From assembly GCF_014204895.1 (NCBI RefSeq), contig NZ_JACHMF010000001.1:7440001-7504000 (forward strand): DNA of 64,000 nt. The letters run 5' to 3'. The first letter of the stretch is position 1. Each line of letters begins with the position of its first letter. Of the stretch, positions 15,321 to 24,221 are shown piece by piece. The notes beneath the pieces are model-generated. The model saw only the letters and a list, made by a program, of their open reading frames with translations, was not told where the DNA came from and did not search any database. The position numbers and the translations under genes are program-made. The stretch comes from Paractinoplanes abujensis (lineage in GTDB: Bacteria; Actinomycetota; Actinomycetes; Mycobacteriales; Micromonosporaceae).

Positions 15321-15703
15321 GCGGCGAGCTTAAAAAGATAAATCGCGATCTTGCGACGTCTCACTCTTCTGCGTGACGGATGATCGTTATTGAGAATTCA
15401 ACCGAAATGATGAGTGCTTAAGTTTGACCAGATGGGGGCTTGTATGTGCCACGGTCGAACACGCATCGCTGAGCTGCACCGAATTGGCGAATGGTTCGAG
15501 GTTACGCGGTTTTGCCAATTGTTTTGCTGTCGCATCCCCGACAATGAAAGAAGCAAAAGCCCGAAGCATATTCACACGACGATATGCACTTCTTAACGAG
15601 AATATACCGCTATGTCCGGGTTGTCGAACAGGCTTGATCGAAATTTGAAAGTTCCCCAGGCCACCCGTTGTGTCCGACATCGGAGGTCGTTAAGCTTCAT
15701 CTT

Positions 15704-15751
15704 GCGCGCCCCTATCGCCCGCTTCCCCCGTGGCAGGCGATCGGGGCGCGC
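15704..15751 (+). terminator. Hairpin at the end of the A+T-rich island
   Basis: A 16-nt arm at 15704-15719 (GCGCGCCCCTATCGCC) pairs with 15736-15751 with one mismatch, around a 16-nt loop. CTCTTATGTT follows on the plus strand. It could end a plus-strand transcript arising in the island; no such gene is established. Confidence 0.5.
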
Positions 15752-15826
15752 TCTTATGTTCCGGCCCGCCCGCGTGAAGCCAGTCCGCGGCATACGGCCT
15801 TTCCAGTAAGGCCGTGAGCCCCACGC

Positions 15827-15888
15827 TGTGGATGACGCGTCCGTCCCTGTGGACGGCGACCCGGCCCCTCATCGTCGCCTGTGGACAA
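15827..15888 (+). promoter_or_regulatory. Three DnaA-box-like 9-mers
   Basis: TGTGGATGA (15827-15835), TGTGGACGG (15848-15856) and TGTGGACAA (15880-15888) lie in the same orientation. The last is the exact reverse complement of the actinobacterial DnaA box TTGTCCACA; the other two are partial matches. Confidence 0.35.
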
Positions 15889-16389
15889 CTCCGCCCCGCC
15901 GGCTTGACACGAAGTAGGGTCGGCCCAACGTTTCTCCCTCGGGTGGGCGGGGGAGGCGGTGGCCCACCAGCGATCTTGCGAAGTTGATCTCGGTGCTCGG
16001 GATGCACTCGAAGGCAACAACAAAGCTGAACCCGGACGCCGTACGGCGGGCAGCCAATGAGCTCGCTGGCGATGGTGCTGGGCCTGGCCGTGGTCATCGA
16101 CTGCGCCCTGTTCTGCGGTGCTTGGAAGAGGCGACCCGCCGCAGCAATCGCCGGATGGTGGGCCATGGTCCAGATCGGCCGCGGCGTGGCGACTCGGGCG
16201 GCCGGGGTAGCGATGGCTGAGCGGCTGTTCGGGCGGCAGGGAGTCGATGGGTCGCTGCGATGCTGGCTGGGTGGCGGTCGAGGTGCCAGCCAGCCGGGGC
16301 GTTACCGGGATGGGGGCGGGCGGGAAAGCGATGGGCCACTGCGGTGCGGGCTGGGCGGCGGGAGAAGTGTCGGCCTACCGGGGCGATAG

Positions 16390-16510
16390 CTGAGCGGCGG
16401 TTCGGAAGGCCCATGGGCAGCGGCGGTGTCGGCTGAGCGGCGGTTCGGGAGGCCGGTGGGCAGCGGCGGTGTCGGCCGGGCGGCGGTTCGGGAGGCCGAT
16501 GGGCGGCGGT
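16390..16510. repeat. 43-bp tandem repeat, about 2.8 copies
   Basis: Units begin at 16390, 16433 and 16476, each with GCGGCGGTTCGGGAGGCC near its start (one base differs in the first). The third copy breaks down near 16510. They lie downstream of the minus-strand pmt gene in noncoding DNA. Confidence 0.7.
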
Positions 16511-16742
16511 TCGGGCGGCTGAGGAAGTGATGGCCCGCCGCGGCGACGAGCTGGGCCGGGCGATCTGAGCGGCCGGGGAAGCAGCGGGCCGCCGCCGCGG
16601 CGCGAGGTGATCGGGCCCGCGGTGGGCTGGCATGGCGACTGCCTGAGCCGGGCGGGTGAGCGGCAGCACAAGGTGGCGGGCAACCGGAAAGCACCGAGCC
16701 GCCGCGCGGCGACTGCCACGACGGCGGCTCAGGTGGGGGAGC

Positions 16743-18320
16743 TCAGATCCAGCGGCCTCCCAGCCACATGCGACCCGACCAGCTTTCGTACGGGAGGAGC
16801 TGGGCTGTGAAGATCGGGTAGAAGTAGGCGAAGCACACGGCTATCAGCACGATGTAGGCGCCGACCACCACGGTGCCTATCAGTTGGCGGTCTGATCTAG
16901 CTTTGCCCTGGGTTATGCCGTCGGGTGGCGTCATGATCGCGCCCAGTACGTAGACCACGGCCAGGATCAGGAACGGCAGGGCCGGCAGCGCGTAGAACGA
17001 GAACATCGTGCGCCCGTCCTTGACCGCGTAGTAGAACCACGGCAGCAGGCCCGCGACCGTCGGCACCAGGATCGCCCAGGCGCGCCAGTCGCGGCGGGCC
17101 AGGCCGAACCAGATCAGGGCGGCCAGGGCGGGCAGGAACGACCACCACAGGATGGGTGTGCCGAGCAGCAGGATCTCGCGGGCGCAGCTGGGGGCGCCGC
17201 AGTTGCCGCTGTTGTTCCAGTAGAAGGCGACCGGGCGGCCGAGCAGCAGCCACTGCCAGGGCCACGACTGGTAGATGTGCCGTTCGGTCAGGCCACTGTG
17301 GAACCGGTAGGCCTCGTGGTGGTAGTGCCACAGGTTGAGCAGCGCGCCGATCACGGGGGGTTCGCTCATGCCGTTGGCTTCGCGGTAGTGGCGGAAGTAG
17401 CCGGTGTCGGTGACGAACCAGCCGGTCCACGAGGCCAGGTAGATCACGAACGTGAGGGCGAAGCTGAGCAGCAGCCAGCCCAGGTCACCGAGGATGCCGG
17501 CCAGGAACGGGCCTTGGACGCCGGCCGAGCGGCGGGCCTGCACCCGCCAGACGATCACCAGCGCGGCCAGGAACGGGGCGAAGAACAGTGCGCTCCATTT
17601 GACGCCGCAGGCCAGGCCGAACGTGACGCCGGCGACCAGCAGCCACCACGGCACGATCCGGGGCACGGCCGCGGTTTTGGCCGGGTCGAACCCGTTTTCG
17701 AGGGCTTTGAGCCACTGTCGCCGGTAGTGGTCGCGGTCGAGCACGAGCGCCGCGAACGTGGCCAGGATGAACGTGCCCAGGAAGATGTCGAGCAGCGACG
17801 TACGGGACAGCACCAGTTGGAAGCCGTCGAGCGTCATCAGCAGACCGGCCAGCCCGGCCAGCAGCACCGAGTGGAACAGCCGGTACGTCACTCGGATGAG
17901 GATCAGGATCATCACGGTGCCGGCCACCGCGGCCGGGAAGCGCCAGCCCAGTTCGGTGTTGCCGAACATCAGCTCGCCCAGGGCGATCAGCCATTTGCCG
18001 AGCGGGGGATGCACCACGTACGCCGGGCCGTTGGTCTTCTCGTCCCACTCGACGCCGTGTTGCAGCATGTCCCAGGCGTCGGTCGGGTAGTACACCTCGT
18101 CGAAGATGTAGCCCTTCGGACTGCTGATCCCGTTGAGCCGCAGGATCGCCGCAATCGTCACGATCAGAGCCGTGACCAGCCACGAGTGCGGGTTCAGCCA
18201 GTTGTCGAGCGTCTTGAGCCGCCGCCGCACGATGTCGGGGACCGCGCGGACGCCCCCGGGTTCGGCCGCCGCTGGCGGTTCCGGGGTGAGCTCTGTCTCC
18301 GTCGTCGCCGCCGTAGTCAC
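16743..18320 (-). CDS. pmt: Dolichyl/polyprenyl-phosphate-mannose protein mannosyltransferase
   Basis: A 525-residue GT39 membrane enzyme that transfers mannose from polyprenyl-phosphomannose to Ser/Thr of exported proteins. The catalytic Asp-Glu is in the first outer loop, GYIFDEVYYPTDAW. Other PMT blocks are HPPLGKWLIALGE, GWRFPAAVAGTVMI and the late HIYQSWPWQWLLLGRPVAFYW loop. About ten hydrophobic helices are visible. It lies back to back with rsmI, as Rv1002c does with Rv1003. The Thr/Pro-rich exported proteins in this window (22923, 14121) would be plausible substrates; that is inference. Confidence 0.93.
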   Translation of the reverse strand: MTTAATTETELTPEPPAAAEPGGVRAVPDIVRRRLKTLDNWLNPHSWLVTALIVTIAAILRLNGISSPKGYIFDEVYYPTDAWDMLQHGVEWDEKTNGPAYVVHPPLGKWLIALGELMFGNTELGWRFPAAVAGTVMILILIRVTYRLFHSVLLAGLAGLLMTLDGFQLVLSRTSLLDIFLGTFILATFAALVLDRDHYRRQWLKALENGFDPAKTAAVPRIVPWWLLVAGVTFGLACGVKWSALFFAPFLAALVIVWRVQARRSAGVQGPFLAGILGDLGWLLLSFALTFVIYLASWTGWFVTDTGYFRHYREANGMSEPPVIGALLNLWHYHHEAYRFHSGLTERHIYQSWPWQWLLLGRPVAFYWNNSGNCGAPSCAREILLLGTPILWWSFLPALAALIWFGLARRDWRAWAILVPTVAGLLPWFYYAVKDGRTMFSFYALPALPFLILAVVYVLGAIMTPPDGITQGKARSDRQLIGTVVVGAYIVLIAVCFAYFYPIFTAQLLPYESWSGRMWLGGRWI

Positions 18321-18395
18321 CCCGCGATCGTAGGACCTGCGACTGGGAGGCGGTGCCCGCCATCACCTCGGCGCGGCGTGTGATGGACTTTCCCG

Positions 18396-19241
18396 GTGGT
18401 TCCCACCAACGAAGGCCGGGTCGTGCTTGTCGGCGCGCCGCTGGGCAACATCGGCGACGCTTCGGCGCGGCTGCGTGAAATATTGGCGTCCGCCGATGTA
18501 GTGGCGGCCGAGGACACCCGGCGGCTGGCCCGGCTGGCCCGCGATCTGGGCGTGACGGTCACCGGCCGGGTCGTTTCATATTTTGAAGGAAACGACGAAA
18601 GGCGTACGCCGGAGCTGGTCGAAGCTCTGGCCGGGGGCGCCGTCGTCGCGGTGGTCACCGACGGGGGCATGCCCAGTGTTTCCGATCCGGGTTATCGCCT
18701 GGTGCGGGCGGCCCTCGACGCGGGTTATCCGGTCACCGCGGCCCCCGGGCCGAGCGCGGTCACGACGGCTCTCGCGCTCTCCGGCCTGCCCAGTGATCGC
18801 TTCGTTTTCGAGGGCTTCCTTCCCCGTACGGGCTCGCACCGTCGATCGCGCCTGCGTGAGCTCGCGGCCGAGCCCCGCACGCTGGTCTTCTTCGAGGCGC
18901 CGCACCGCATCGCGGGCATGCTCACCGACCTCGCGGCCACGTTCGGCGACGAGCGGCCCGCCGCGGTCTGCCGTGAACTGACCAAGACGTACGAGGAGAT
19001 CCGGCGCGACACCGCGATCGAACTCGTCGCCTGGGCGCAGCGGGAGGAGCCGCGCGGCGAGATCACCGTCGTGGTGGGCGGGGCCCCGGAACGTCCGGCC
19101 GAACGCCCCGCCGACGACGACTTGCGCGCGGCGGTGGCGGCCCGGGAGGCGGCCGGATCGTCGCGGCGGGACGCCATTCAGGCCGTGGCCGACGAGTTCG
19201 GGCTCAAGAAGCGCGAGGTGTACGCGCTGGTGCACGCCTGA
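18396..19241 (+). CDS. rsmI: 16S rRNA (cytidine-1402-2'-O)-methyltransferase
   Basis: A 281-residue SAM-dependent tetrapyrrole-methylase-fold enzyme that 2'-O-methylates C1402 of 16S rRNA in the decoding centre. Family blocks are LVGAPLGNIGDASARLREIL, AAEDTRRLARL, VTDGGMPSVSDPGYRLVRAA and PGPSAVTTALALSGLPSDRF, then FFEAPHRI and CRELTKTYEEI. Start GTG 18396; no strong ribosome site is visible, and the divergent pmt start is only 75 bp away, so a short leader is likely. Confidence 0.93.
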   Translation: MVPTNEGRVVLVGAPLGNIGDASARLREILASADVVAAEDTRRLARLARDLGVTVTGRVVSYFEGNDERRTPELVEALAGGAVVAVVTDGGMPSVSDPGYRLVRAALDAGYPVTAAPGPSAVTTALALSGLPSDRFVFEGFLPRTGSHRRSRLRELAAEPRTLVFFEAPHRIAGMLTDLAATFGDERPAAVCRELTKTYEEIRRDTAIELVAWAQREEPRGEITVVVGGAPERPAERPADDDLRAAVAAREAAGSSRRDAIQAVADEFGLKKREVYALVHA

Positions 19242-19254
19242 CCGCCGACTGGCC

Positions 19255-20787
19255 CTAATAGGCGGCGGCCAGGAAGCCGGCCAGCAGGGCCAGCGGGCCC
19301 GCCAGGCTGAGCAGCACGGCACCGCGCCGGGCCCGGGCCGTCTCGAGCCGGCGCGCCTTGGTCACGCCCGCGATCGCGTAGCCGCAGAGCAGCACGAGTG
19401 CGAAGCCGAGCATCCAGCGCAGTTGCAGCAGGGCGCCGGTTCCCCCCACGTACGCCTGGCGGCTGTCCGGGCTGACCATGCGCGCGGGGGTGACCGTGCC
19501 GGCCAGCCGGGCCTGTCCCTCCACCCCGAGCAGGCGCACTTGGGTGATCGTGTAGCGCCCGTCGGCCGACGCGAACCGGCCCGCGCAGCGCTGCGTCACG
19601 CCCTCGCCGGTGCACTGGGTCGTGGTCACGTATCCCTGGTCGCCGTGCCCGACCGCCAGCCAGAACGGCTCCGCGCTGACCCACGCGAAGAACGCCGCCA
19701 CCAGGCCCAGCGCCACCAGCGAGACCTGGGCCGAGAGCGGCCGCCCGGACGGCTTGGGGCGGGCCCGGCCGGGGCTGCGGTGGCGGGCCCGGGTGAGCGC
19801 GGGCGGGGGCTCCTGACCGGGCTTGACCTCGATCGTGTCGTCGACCGGGTCGCGCCAGAAGGCCGAGTTCTCGAGCCGCTGCAGCCGCGCGTCGGTGGCC
19901 GGGCTGCCGGTGGCCCGGGGCAGGGGCTCGGTGGGCCGCGTGTGCGCGCCACCGGCCTGGCGGGGCCGCATCGGCATCGGGTGGTCGAGCGGCACGGTCG
20001 GACGGTGGTGCAGGTTGGGCTCGGGCAGCACCATGACGTCGTCCGGCGGCGGCGTGACCTCGGCCTTCGGTTTCGGCCGGTGCGTTCCGGCGGGCGACGA
20101 CGCCCCGTCCGGCGACGCGGCCGCTGCCTGCTGCGCGGCCGGCGACTGCGGCGTGGCCGCCGTGGAATCGGGTTTCCGCGGCCCCGCCGCGGAGTGCGGC
20201 ATGCCCGGGCTGGGCGGTGCGACGGGCGACTGTGGCGCGGCCGGCGACTGCGGCGCGACCGGTGTTCGCTGAGCGCTCACCGGTTGTGGCGCGGCCGACG
20301 GCTGCGGCTCGGTGGCGGCTGGGGCCGGGCCTGCGGCGGCGGGCGGTTCCGGGGCGTCGGCGGCCACCGTTTCCGCTGACCTTCGCGCCGTGTATCCGGC
20401 GGCGGGCCGCAGTGGGGTGTAGCGGTGCGGGTCCGGCTGGTCGTGGTTCCGCTCGACGGCCGGGATGTTCTCGACGGGCGCCGACGGCGGCTCGACGGGC
20501 GCCGGGGGTTTCTCGGCGGGGGAGGTGAGCTCGTCGGCGGTGTCCCGGACGCCGGCCTCGTGCCCCTCGGCGGCCTCGCCGGTGCGCGGCCCAGCAGCCG
20601 GCGGCAGCAGCACTCCGGTGCTGCTCGCGGGCTGTTCGGGGCCGGTGTTGACCAGGCGGCGGCGGGCGGGCTCGTCGGCCGGGCGGTCGGTCTCGCCGCG
20701 CCACCAGGCCGCGTCGGGATCGGGCAGCGACCACGGGTCGGCTCCGCTACGAGGCGTTTCCCCAGGTTGTGGCGTGTCTCCGGGCAC
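19255..20787 (-). CDS. Proline-rich membrane protein (Rv1004c position)
   Basis: A 510-residue protein with about 340 residues of disordered Pro/Ala-rich cytosolic sequence, including repeats such as APQSPAAPQSPVAPPSP. A C-terminal membrane part follows: one helix at about 360 (SLVALGLVAAFFAWVSAEPFW), an extracytoplasmic segment with a Cys pair (TTQCTGEGVTQRCAG), and two or three further helices up to the C-terminus. No enzyme motif is present. It sits between rsmI and metG on the opposite strand, exactly as Rv1004c does. It ends 13 bp from the convergent rsmI stop. Function unknown. Confidence 0.75.
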   Translation of the reverse strand: MPGDTPQPGETPRSGADPWSLPDPDAAWWRGETDRPADEPARRRLVNTGPEQPASSTGVLLPPAAGPRTGEAAEGHEAGVRDTADELTSPAEKPPAPVEPPSAPVENIPAVERNHDQPDPHRYTPLRPAAGYTARRSAETVAADAPEPPAAAGPAPAATEPQPSAAPQPVSAQRTPVAPQSPAAPQSPVAPPSPGMPHSAAGPRKPDSTAATPQSPAAQQAAAASPDGASSPAGTHRPKPKAEVTPPPDDVMVLPEPNLHHRPTVPLDHPMPMRPRQAGGAHTRPTEPLPRATGSPATDARLQRLENSAFWRDPVDDTIEVKPGQEPPPALTRARHRSPGRARPKPSGRPLSAQVSLVALGLVAAFFAWVSAEPFWLAVGHGDQGYVTTTQCTGEGVTQRCAGRFASADGRYTITQVRLLGVEGQARLAGTVTPARMVSPDSRQAYVGGTGALLQLRWMLGFALVLLCGYAIAGVTKARRLETARARRGAVLLSLAGPLALLAGFLAAAY

Positions 20788-20919
20788 GCGTCCATTGGAC
20801 TACGCGGGCGAGCGGTGACCACGTTTTGAATCGGGCGTGTCGTGATAAATAGGGATCCGGTGGCAGGCTGAGCGAATCCGTTCGCGAGCGGGCCGGGCCG
20901 CTCACTACGCTTGTACCCC

Positions 20920-22716
20920 ATGAGTCACGTTCTCGCCGCGGTTGCCTGGCCCTATGCCAACGGCCCGCGCCACATCGGTCATGTCTCCGGCTTCGGGGTG
21001 CCCTCCGACGTTTTCAGCCGGTACATGCGCATGGCCGGGCACGACGTGCTCATGGTCTCGGGGACTGACGAGCACGGCACGCCGATCCAGGTGCAGGCCG
21101 ACGCCGAGGGCGTGACGGCGCGTGAGCTGGCCGACCGTTACAACCGGGTCATCGTCGAGGACCTGCACGGCCTCGGCCTGTCCTACGACCTGTTCACCCG
21201 CACCACCACCCGCAACCACTACGCGGTGGTGCAGGAGCTGTTCACCGCGCTCGAGCGCAACGGTTACATCGTCAAGCGCACGACGCTGGGCGCGCGGTCG
21301 CCGTCGACCGGGCGCACGCTGCCCGACCGTTACATCGAGGGCACCTGCCCGATCTGCGGTTACGACAGCGCCCGCGGCGACCAGTGCGACAACTGCGGCA
21401 ACCAGCTCGACCCCGAGCAGCTCATCAACCCGCGCTCCAAGATCAATGGCGAGACTCCGGAGTTCGTCGAGACCGAGCACTTCTTCCTCGACCTGCCGGC
21501 GTTCGCCGAGGCCATCGGCAACTGGCTCGACCAGCGGGAGAACTGGCGGCCCAACGTCCTGAAGTTCTCGCGCAACCTGCTCGACGACCTGCAGCCCCGG
21601 GCCATCACCCGCGACCTCGAGTGGGGGGTGCCGATCCCGCTCGACGGCTGGCGCGACCGCAACGACAAGCGGATCTACGTCTGGTTCGACGCCGTGATCG
21701 GTTATCTCTCGGCCTCGATCGAGTGGGCCCGCCGTTCCGGCGACCCCGAGGCGTGGCGCCGGTGGTGGTCGGCCGACGCGCAGGGCAAGGACGCGCTGGG
21801 CTACTACTTCATGGGCAAGGACAACATCGTCTTCCACTCGGTGATCTGGCCGGCGCTGCTGCTCGGCTATTCCGGCGAGGGCGACAAGGGTGGCGAGCCG
21901 GGGGAGCTGGGCCGGCTCAACCTGCCGACCGAGGTGGTCTCGAGCGAGTTCCTGACGATGGAGGGCAAGAAGTTCTCCTCGTCGCGGCGGGTCGTCATCT
22001 ACGTGCGCGACTTCCTGGAGCGTTACGACGCCGACGCGCTGCGCTACTTCATCGCGGTGGCCGGTCCGGAGTCCAACGACACCGATTTCACCTGGGCCGA
22101 GTTCGTGCGGCGCAACAACGACGAGCTCGTCGCGGGGTGGGGCAATCTGGTCAACCGCTCGATCTCGATGGCCGCCAAGAACTTCGGGGCCATCCCCGAG
22201 CGGGGCGAGCTGACCGAGGAGGACGAGGCGCTGCTGGCGGTGTCGCGGGCCGGCTTCGCCACGGTGGGCGAGCTGATCGGCAAGCATCGGCAGAAGGCGG
22301 CGATCGGCGAGGCGATGAGGGTGGTCGCCGAGGCCAACAAATACCTTTCCGACCAGGCGCCCTGGAAGCTCAAGGCCGACGCGGACAAGCCCCGCCAGGC
22401 CACCGTCCTGGCGGTTGCGCTGCAGGTCGTCAGCGACGCCAACACGTTGCTGACGCCGTTCCTGCCGCACTCCGCGCAGAAGGTCTTCGAGCTGCTCGGC
22501 GGCGAGGGCGTGCATGCGCCGATGCCGCGCATCGAGGAGGTCGAGGACTTGGACGGCGGGCCCGGTTACCCGGTGCTCACGGGCGATTACACCGGCGGCG
22601 CCCGCTGGGAGTCTGTGCCCTTGGTCACAGGGACCCCGCTGGCCGCCCCGAAGCCGGTGTTCCGCAAGCTCGAGCCCTCGGTTATCGAGGAGGAGCTGGC
22701 GCGCCTAGCAGGCTGA
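20920..22716 (+). CDS. metG: Methionine-tRNA ligase
   Basis: A 598-residue class I synthetase. ATG 20920 is chosen over the upstream TTG because [21 protein letters not shown] is the family N-terminus. HIGH is HIGH (HIGHVSGF) and the KMSKS loop appears as KKFSSSR. The zinc-binding insert has CPICGYD and CDNCG, a two-knuckle arrangement with one metal site. WFDAVIGYL is in the active site and [14 protein letters not shown] in the anticodon domain. It has no C-terminal tRNA-binding EMAP domain. A strong hairpin follows. Confidence 0.96.
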   Translation: MSHVLAAVAWPYANGPRHIGHVSGFGVPSDVFSRYMRMAGHDVLMVSGTDEHGTPIQVQADAEGVTARELADRYNRVIVEDLHGLGLSYDLFTRTTTRNHYAVVQELFTALERNGYIVKRTTLGARSPSTGRTLPDRYIEGTCPICGYDSARGDQCDNCGNQLDPEQLINPRSKINGETPEFVETEHFFLDLPAFAEAIGNWLDQRENWRPNVLKFSRNLLDDLQPRAITRDLEWGVPIPLDGWRDRNDKRIYVWFDAVIGYLSASIEWARRSGDPEAWRRWWSADAQGKDALGYYFMGKDNIVFHSVIWPALLLGYSGEGDKGGEPGELGRLNLPTEVVSSEFLTMEGKKFSSSRRVVIYVRDFLERYDADALRYFIAVAGPESNDTDFTWAEFVRRNNDELVAGWGNLVNRSISMAAKNFGAIPERGELTEEDEALLAVSRAGFATVGELIGKHRQKAAIGEAMRVVAEANKYLSDQAPWKLKADADKPRQATVLAVALQVVSDANTLLTPFLPHSAQKVFELLGGEGVHAPMPRIEEVEDLDGGPGYPVLTGDYTGGARWESVPLVTGTPLAAPKPVFRKLEPSVIEEELARLAG

Positions 22717-22728
22717 TTTCCATCTATC

Positions 22729-22769
22729 GATGAGGCTCATTGGCACTAACGGTGCCGATGAGCCTCATC
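22729..22769 (+). terminator. Terminator after metG
   Basis: An 18-bp stem (22729-22746 with 22752-22769; one T-G wobble) and a 5-nt loop contain GATGAGGCTCAT and its complement. It lies 12 nt after the metG stop. Confidence 0.85.
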
Positions 22770-22922
22770 CGTTTATCTGATTGATCGATGGACGGAAGAT
22801 CCGGTAGCGTCCGTGCTCCACGGGGGAACACCAGCGTTACATCGATACGGCTCCGTCCCTTCGCGAGCCGTGTCGGTCGTGCCCCCTTCGTGCGGTTTTA
22901 CCCCCCTCGAAGGAGCATTTCC

Positions 22923-24149
22923 TTGAAGACTCGCCTCTCGCGCCCGCTGCTGGCGGCCGTGATCAGCGGTGCCTTGGCCAGCGGCCTCGCTGCCGCGCCG
23001 GCGCTCGCTGAGCCGCCGCCGCTGCCCGACGCGACCGAGCCGCCGCCCGCCACCACGGCGCCGGCCACCACGCCGCCGGTGACGACTCCGCCGCCGCCGG
23101 CCACCACGGCGCCGGCGACGACGCCGCCGGCTACCACCCCGCCGGCCACCACGCCGCCGGCGACGACGCCCCCGGCCACCACGCCGCCGGTGTCGCCGCC
23201 CGTCACCACGCCGCCGCCGGCGGCCGACAAGACCGCGCCCACGGGCAACTTCACGCTGAACCGCTGGTCGATCTGGACCGGCCAGTCGGTCACCATCACG
23301 GTGATCGGCGTGGGCGACAACGTGAGCGCGGGCCCCGAGATCACGCGCGTGGTCACCTGGGGTGACGGCACCACGCAGACCCTGCACCACACCGCGAAGA
23401 ACGTGTCGCACACGTACAAGTCGGTCGGCAAGAAGCCGATCACGCTGACGCTGACCGACGCCGCGGGCAACAAGAAGGTCGCCAAGTCGGCCGGCCCGAA
23501 CGTCACCTCCCCGGCGCTGAAGTACAAGCTGAACAAGTCGTCGGTCTGGGCCGGCGAGAAGTTCGTGTGGGAGATCACCTCGGTGCCCGCCGGCACCAAG
23601 AAGATCACGGTCGCCTGGGGCGACGGGCGCGCGTCGGTTCTGCCGATCAAGAAGCAGAAGGTCACGCGCTACTACTTCACGACTCCGGGCGACGACTTCG
23701 TGGCGCCGGGCGCGAAGCAGCTCAAGGCGGTCGTCGCCAACGGCTACGGCACCGCCACCGCGATCAACGTGGGCAAGGTGACGCTCAAGAAGGACTCCTG
23801 GCGTCCGTCCGTGAAGCTGACCAAGCCGTCGAAGCCGAACAAGGCCGCGTCGTGGAAGGCGATCAAGGGCACGGTGACCGACAAGGGATCCGGCGTCAAG
23901 GAAATGATCGTCATCGCGATGGTCGGCAAGAGCAACGGCTCGGTCGTCTGCTACACCGCCAAGAAGAAGTGGGTCACGGTCACCGACTCGTCGATCCTCT
24001 CCTGCCTGGTGCCGGTGAAGCCGTCGAAGGGCAAGTACTCGCTGGCCCTGAAGAGCACCCCCAAGGGTCAGTTCATCACCGACGTCATCGCCATGGACTG
24101 GTCCGGTCTGACCAGCCCCTCGGTCGAGTACCAGCGGACCCTCAGCTGA
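22923..24149 (+). CDS. Secreted Pro/Thr-linker protein with PKD-like domains
   Basis: A 408-residue exported protein. The start is TTG 22923, with AAGGAG seven bases upstream; longer frames include untranslated leader. Signal peptide MKTRLSRPLLAAVISGALAS ends near PALA. A linker of about 75 residues is almost entirely Pro, Thr and Ala (TTPPATTPPA repeats), a likely O-mannosylation target of the neighbouring Pmt. The mature part has two PKD/Ig-like units with VTWGDGTTQTL and VAWGDGRASVL, and a final domain with DKGSGVKEMIVIAM. It contains only two Cys. No catalytic motif is visible; a wall or adhesion role is inferred. A terminator follows. Confidence 0.8.
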   Translation: MKTRLSRPLLAAVISGALASGLAAAPALAEPPPLPDATEPPPATTAPATTPPVTTPPPPATTAPATTPPATTPPATTPPATTPPATTPPVSPPVTTPPPAADKTAPTGNFTLNRWSIWTGQSVTITVIGVGDNVSAGPEITRVVTWGDGTTQTLHHTAKNVSHTYKSVGKKPITLTLTDAAGNKKVAKSAGPNVTSPALKYKLNKSSVWAGEKFVWEITSVPAGTKKITVAWGDGRASVLPIKKQKVTRYYFTTPGDDFVAPGAKQLKAVVANGYGTATAINVGKVTLKKDSWRPSVKLTKPSKPNKAASWKAIKGTVTDKGSGVKEMIVIAMVGKSNGSVVCYTAKKKWVTVTDSSILSCLVPVKPSKGKYSLALKSTPKGQFITDVIAMDWSGLTSPSVEYQRTLS

Positions 24150-24167
24150 CCTGAGGCACCGAACGAA

Positions 24168-24205
24168 GAAGCCGGCGTCACCCCGCGAGGGGTGACGCCG
24201 GCTTC
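24168..24205. terminator. Bidirectional terminator
   Basis: A perfect 17-bp stem, GAAGCCGGCGTCACCCC (24168-24184) with its complement at 24189-24205, has the tetraloop GCGA. It separates the convergent genes ending at 24149 (+) and 24222 (-). Confidence 0.9.
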
Positions 24206-24221
24206 GGCCTTTCGAAGAGCG

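Larger units (their letters stand above)
15321..16742. other. 1.4-kb interval without a convincing gene; A+T-rich island
   Basis: Between the start of the Gly-rich gene and the end of pmt no frame looks protein-coding. By hand count 15421-15660 is only about 42-58% G+C per 60 bases (15541-15600 is 25/60), far below the flanks. It has a strong hairpin at 15704-15751, three DnaA-box-like sites at 15827-15888 and a 43-bp repeat from 16390. Candidate frames at 15387-15680 (-) and 16057-16389 (+) lack a ribosome site or family resemblance. The interval may hold a small RNA, a decayed foreign insert or regulatory DNA. Confidence 0.6.

Noticed and set aside
15387..15680. 97-residue minus-strand frame in the A+T-rich island
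   Set aside because: No ribosome site, no recognisable motif and no third-position G+C bias. Kept only as part of the unexplained interval.
16057..16389. 110-residue plus-strand frame with a hydrophobic N-terminus
   Set aside because: The hydrophobic start could suggest an exported protein, but the rest is Gly/Arg-rich low complexity running toward the 43-bp repeats, and there is no clear ribosome site.
22771..22922. c-di-AMP (ydaO-type) riboswitch before the secreted PKD-like gene
   Set aside because: Such switches precede many actinobacterial wall genes, but I could not align the conserved core here, and the leader is short.
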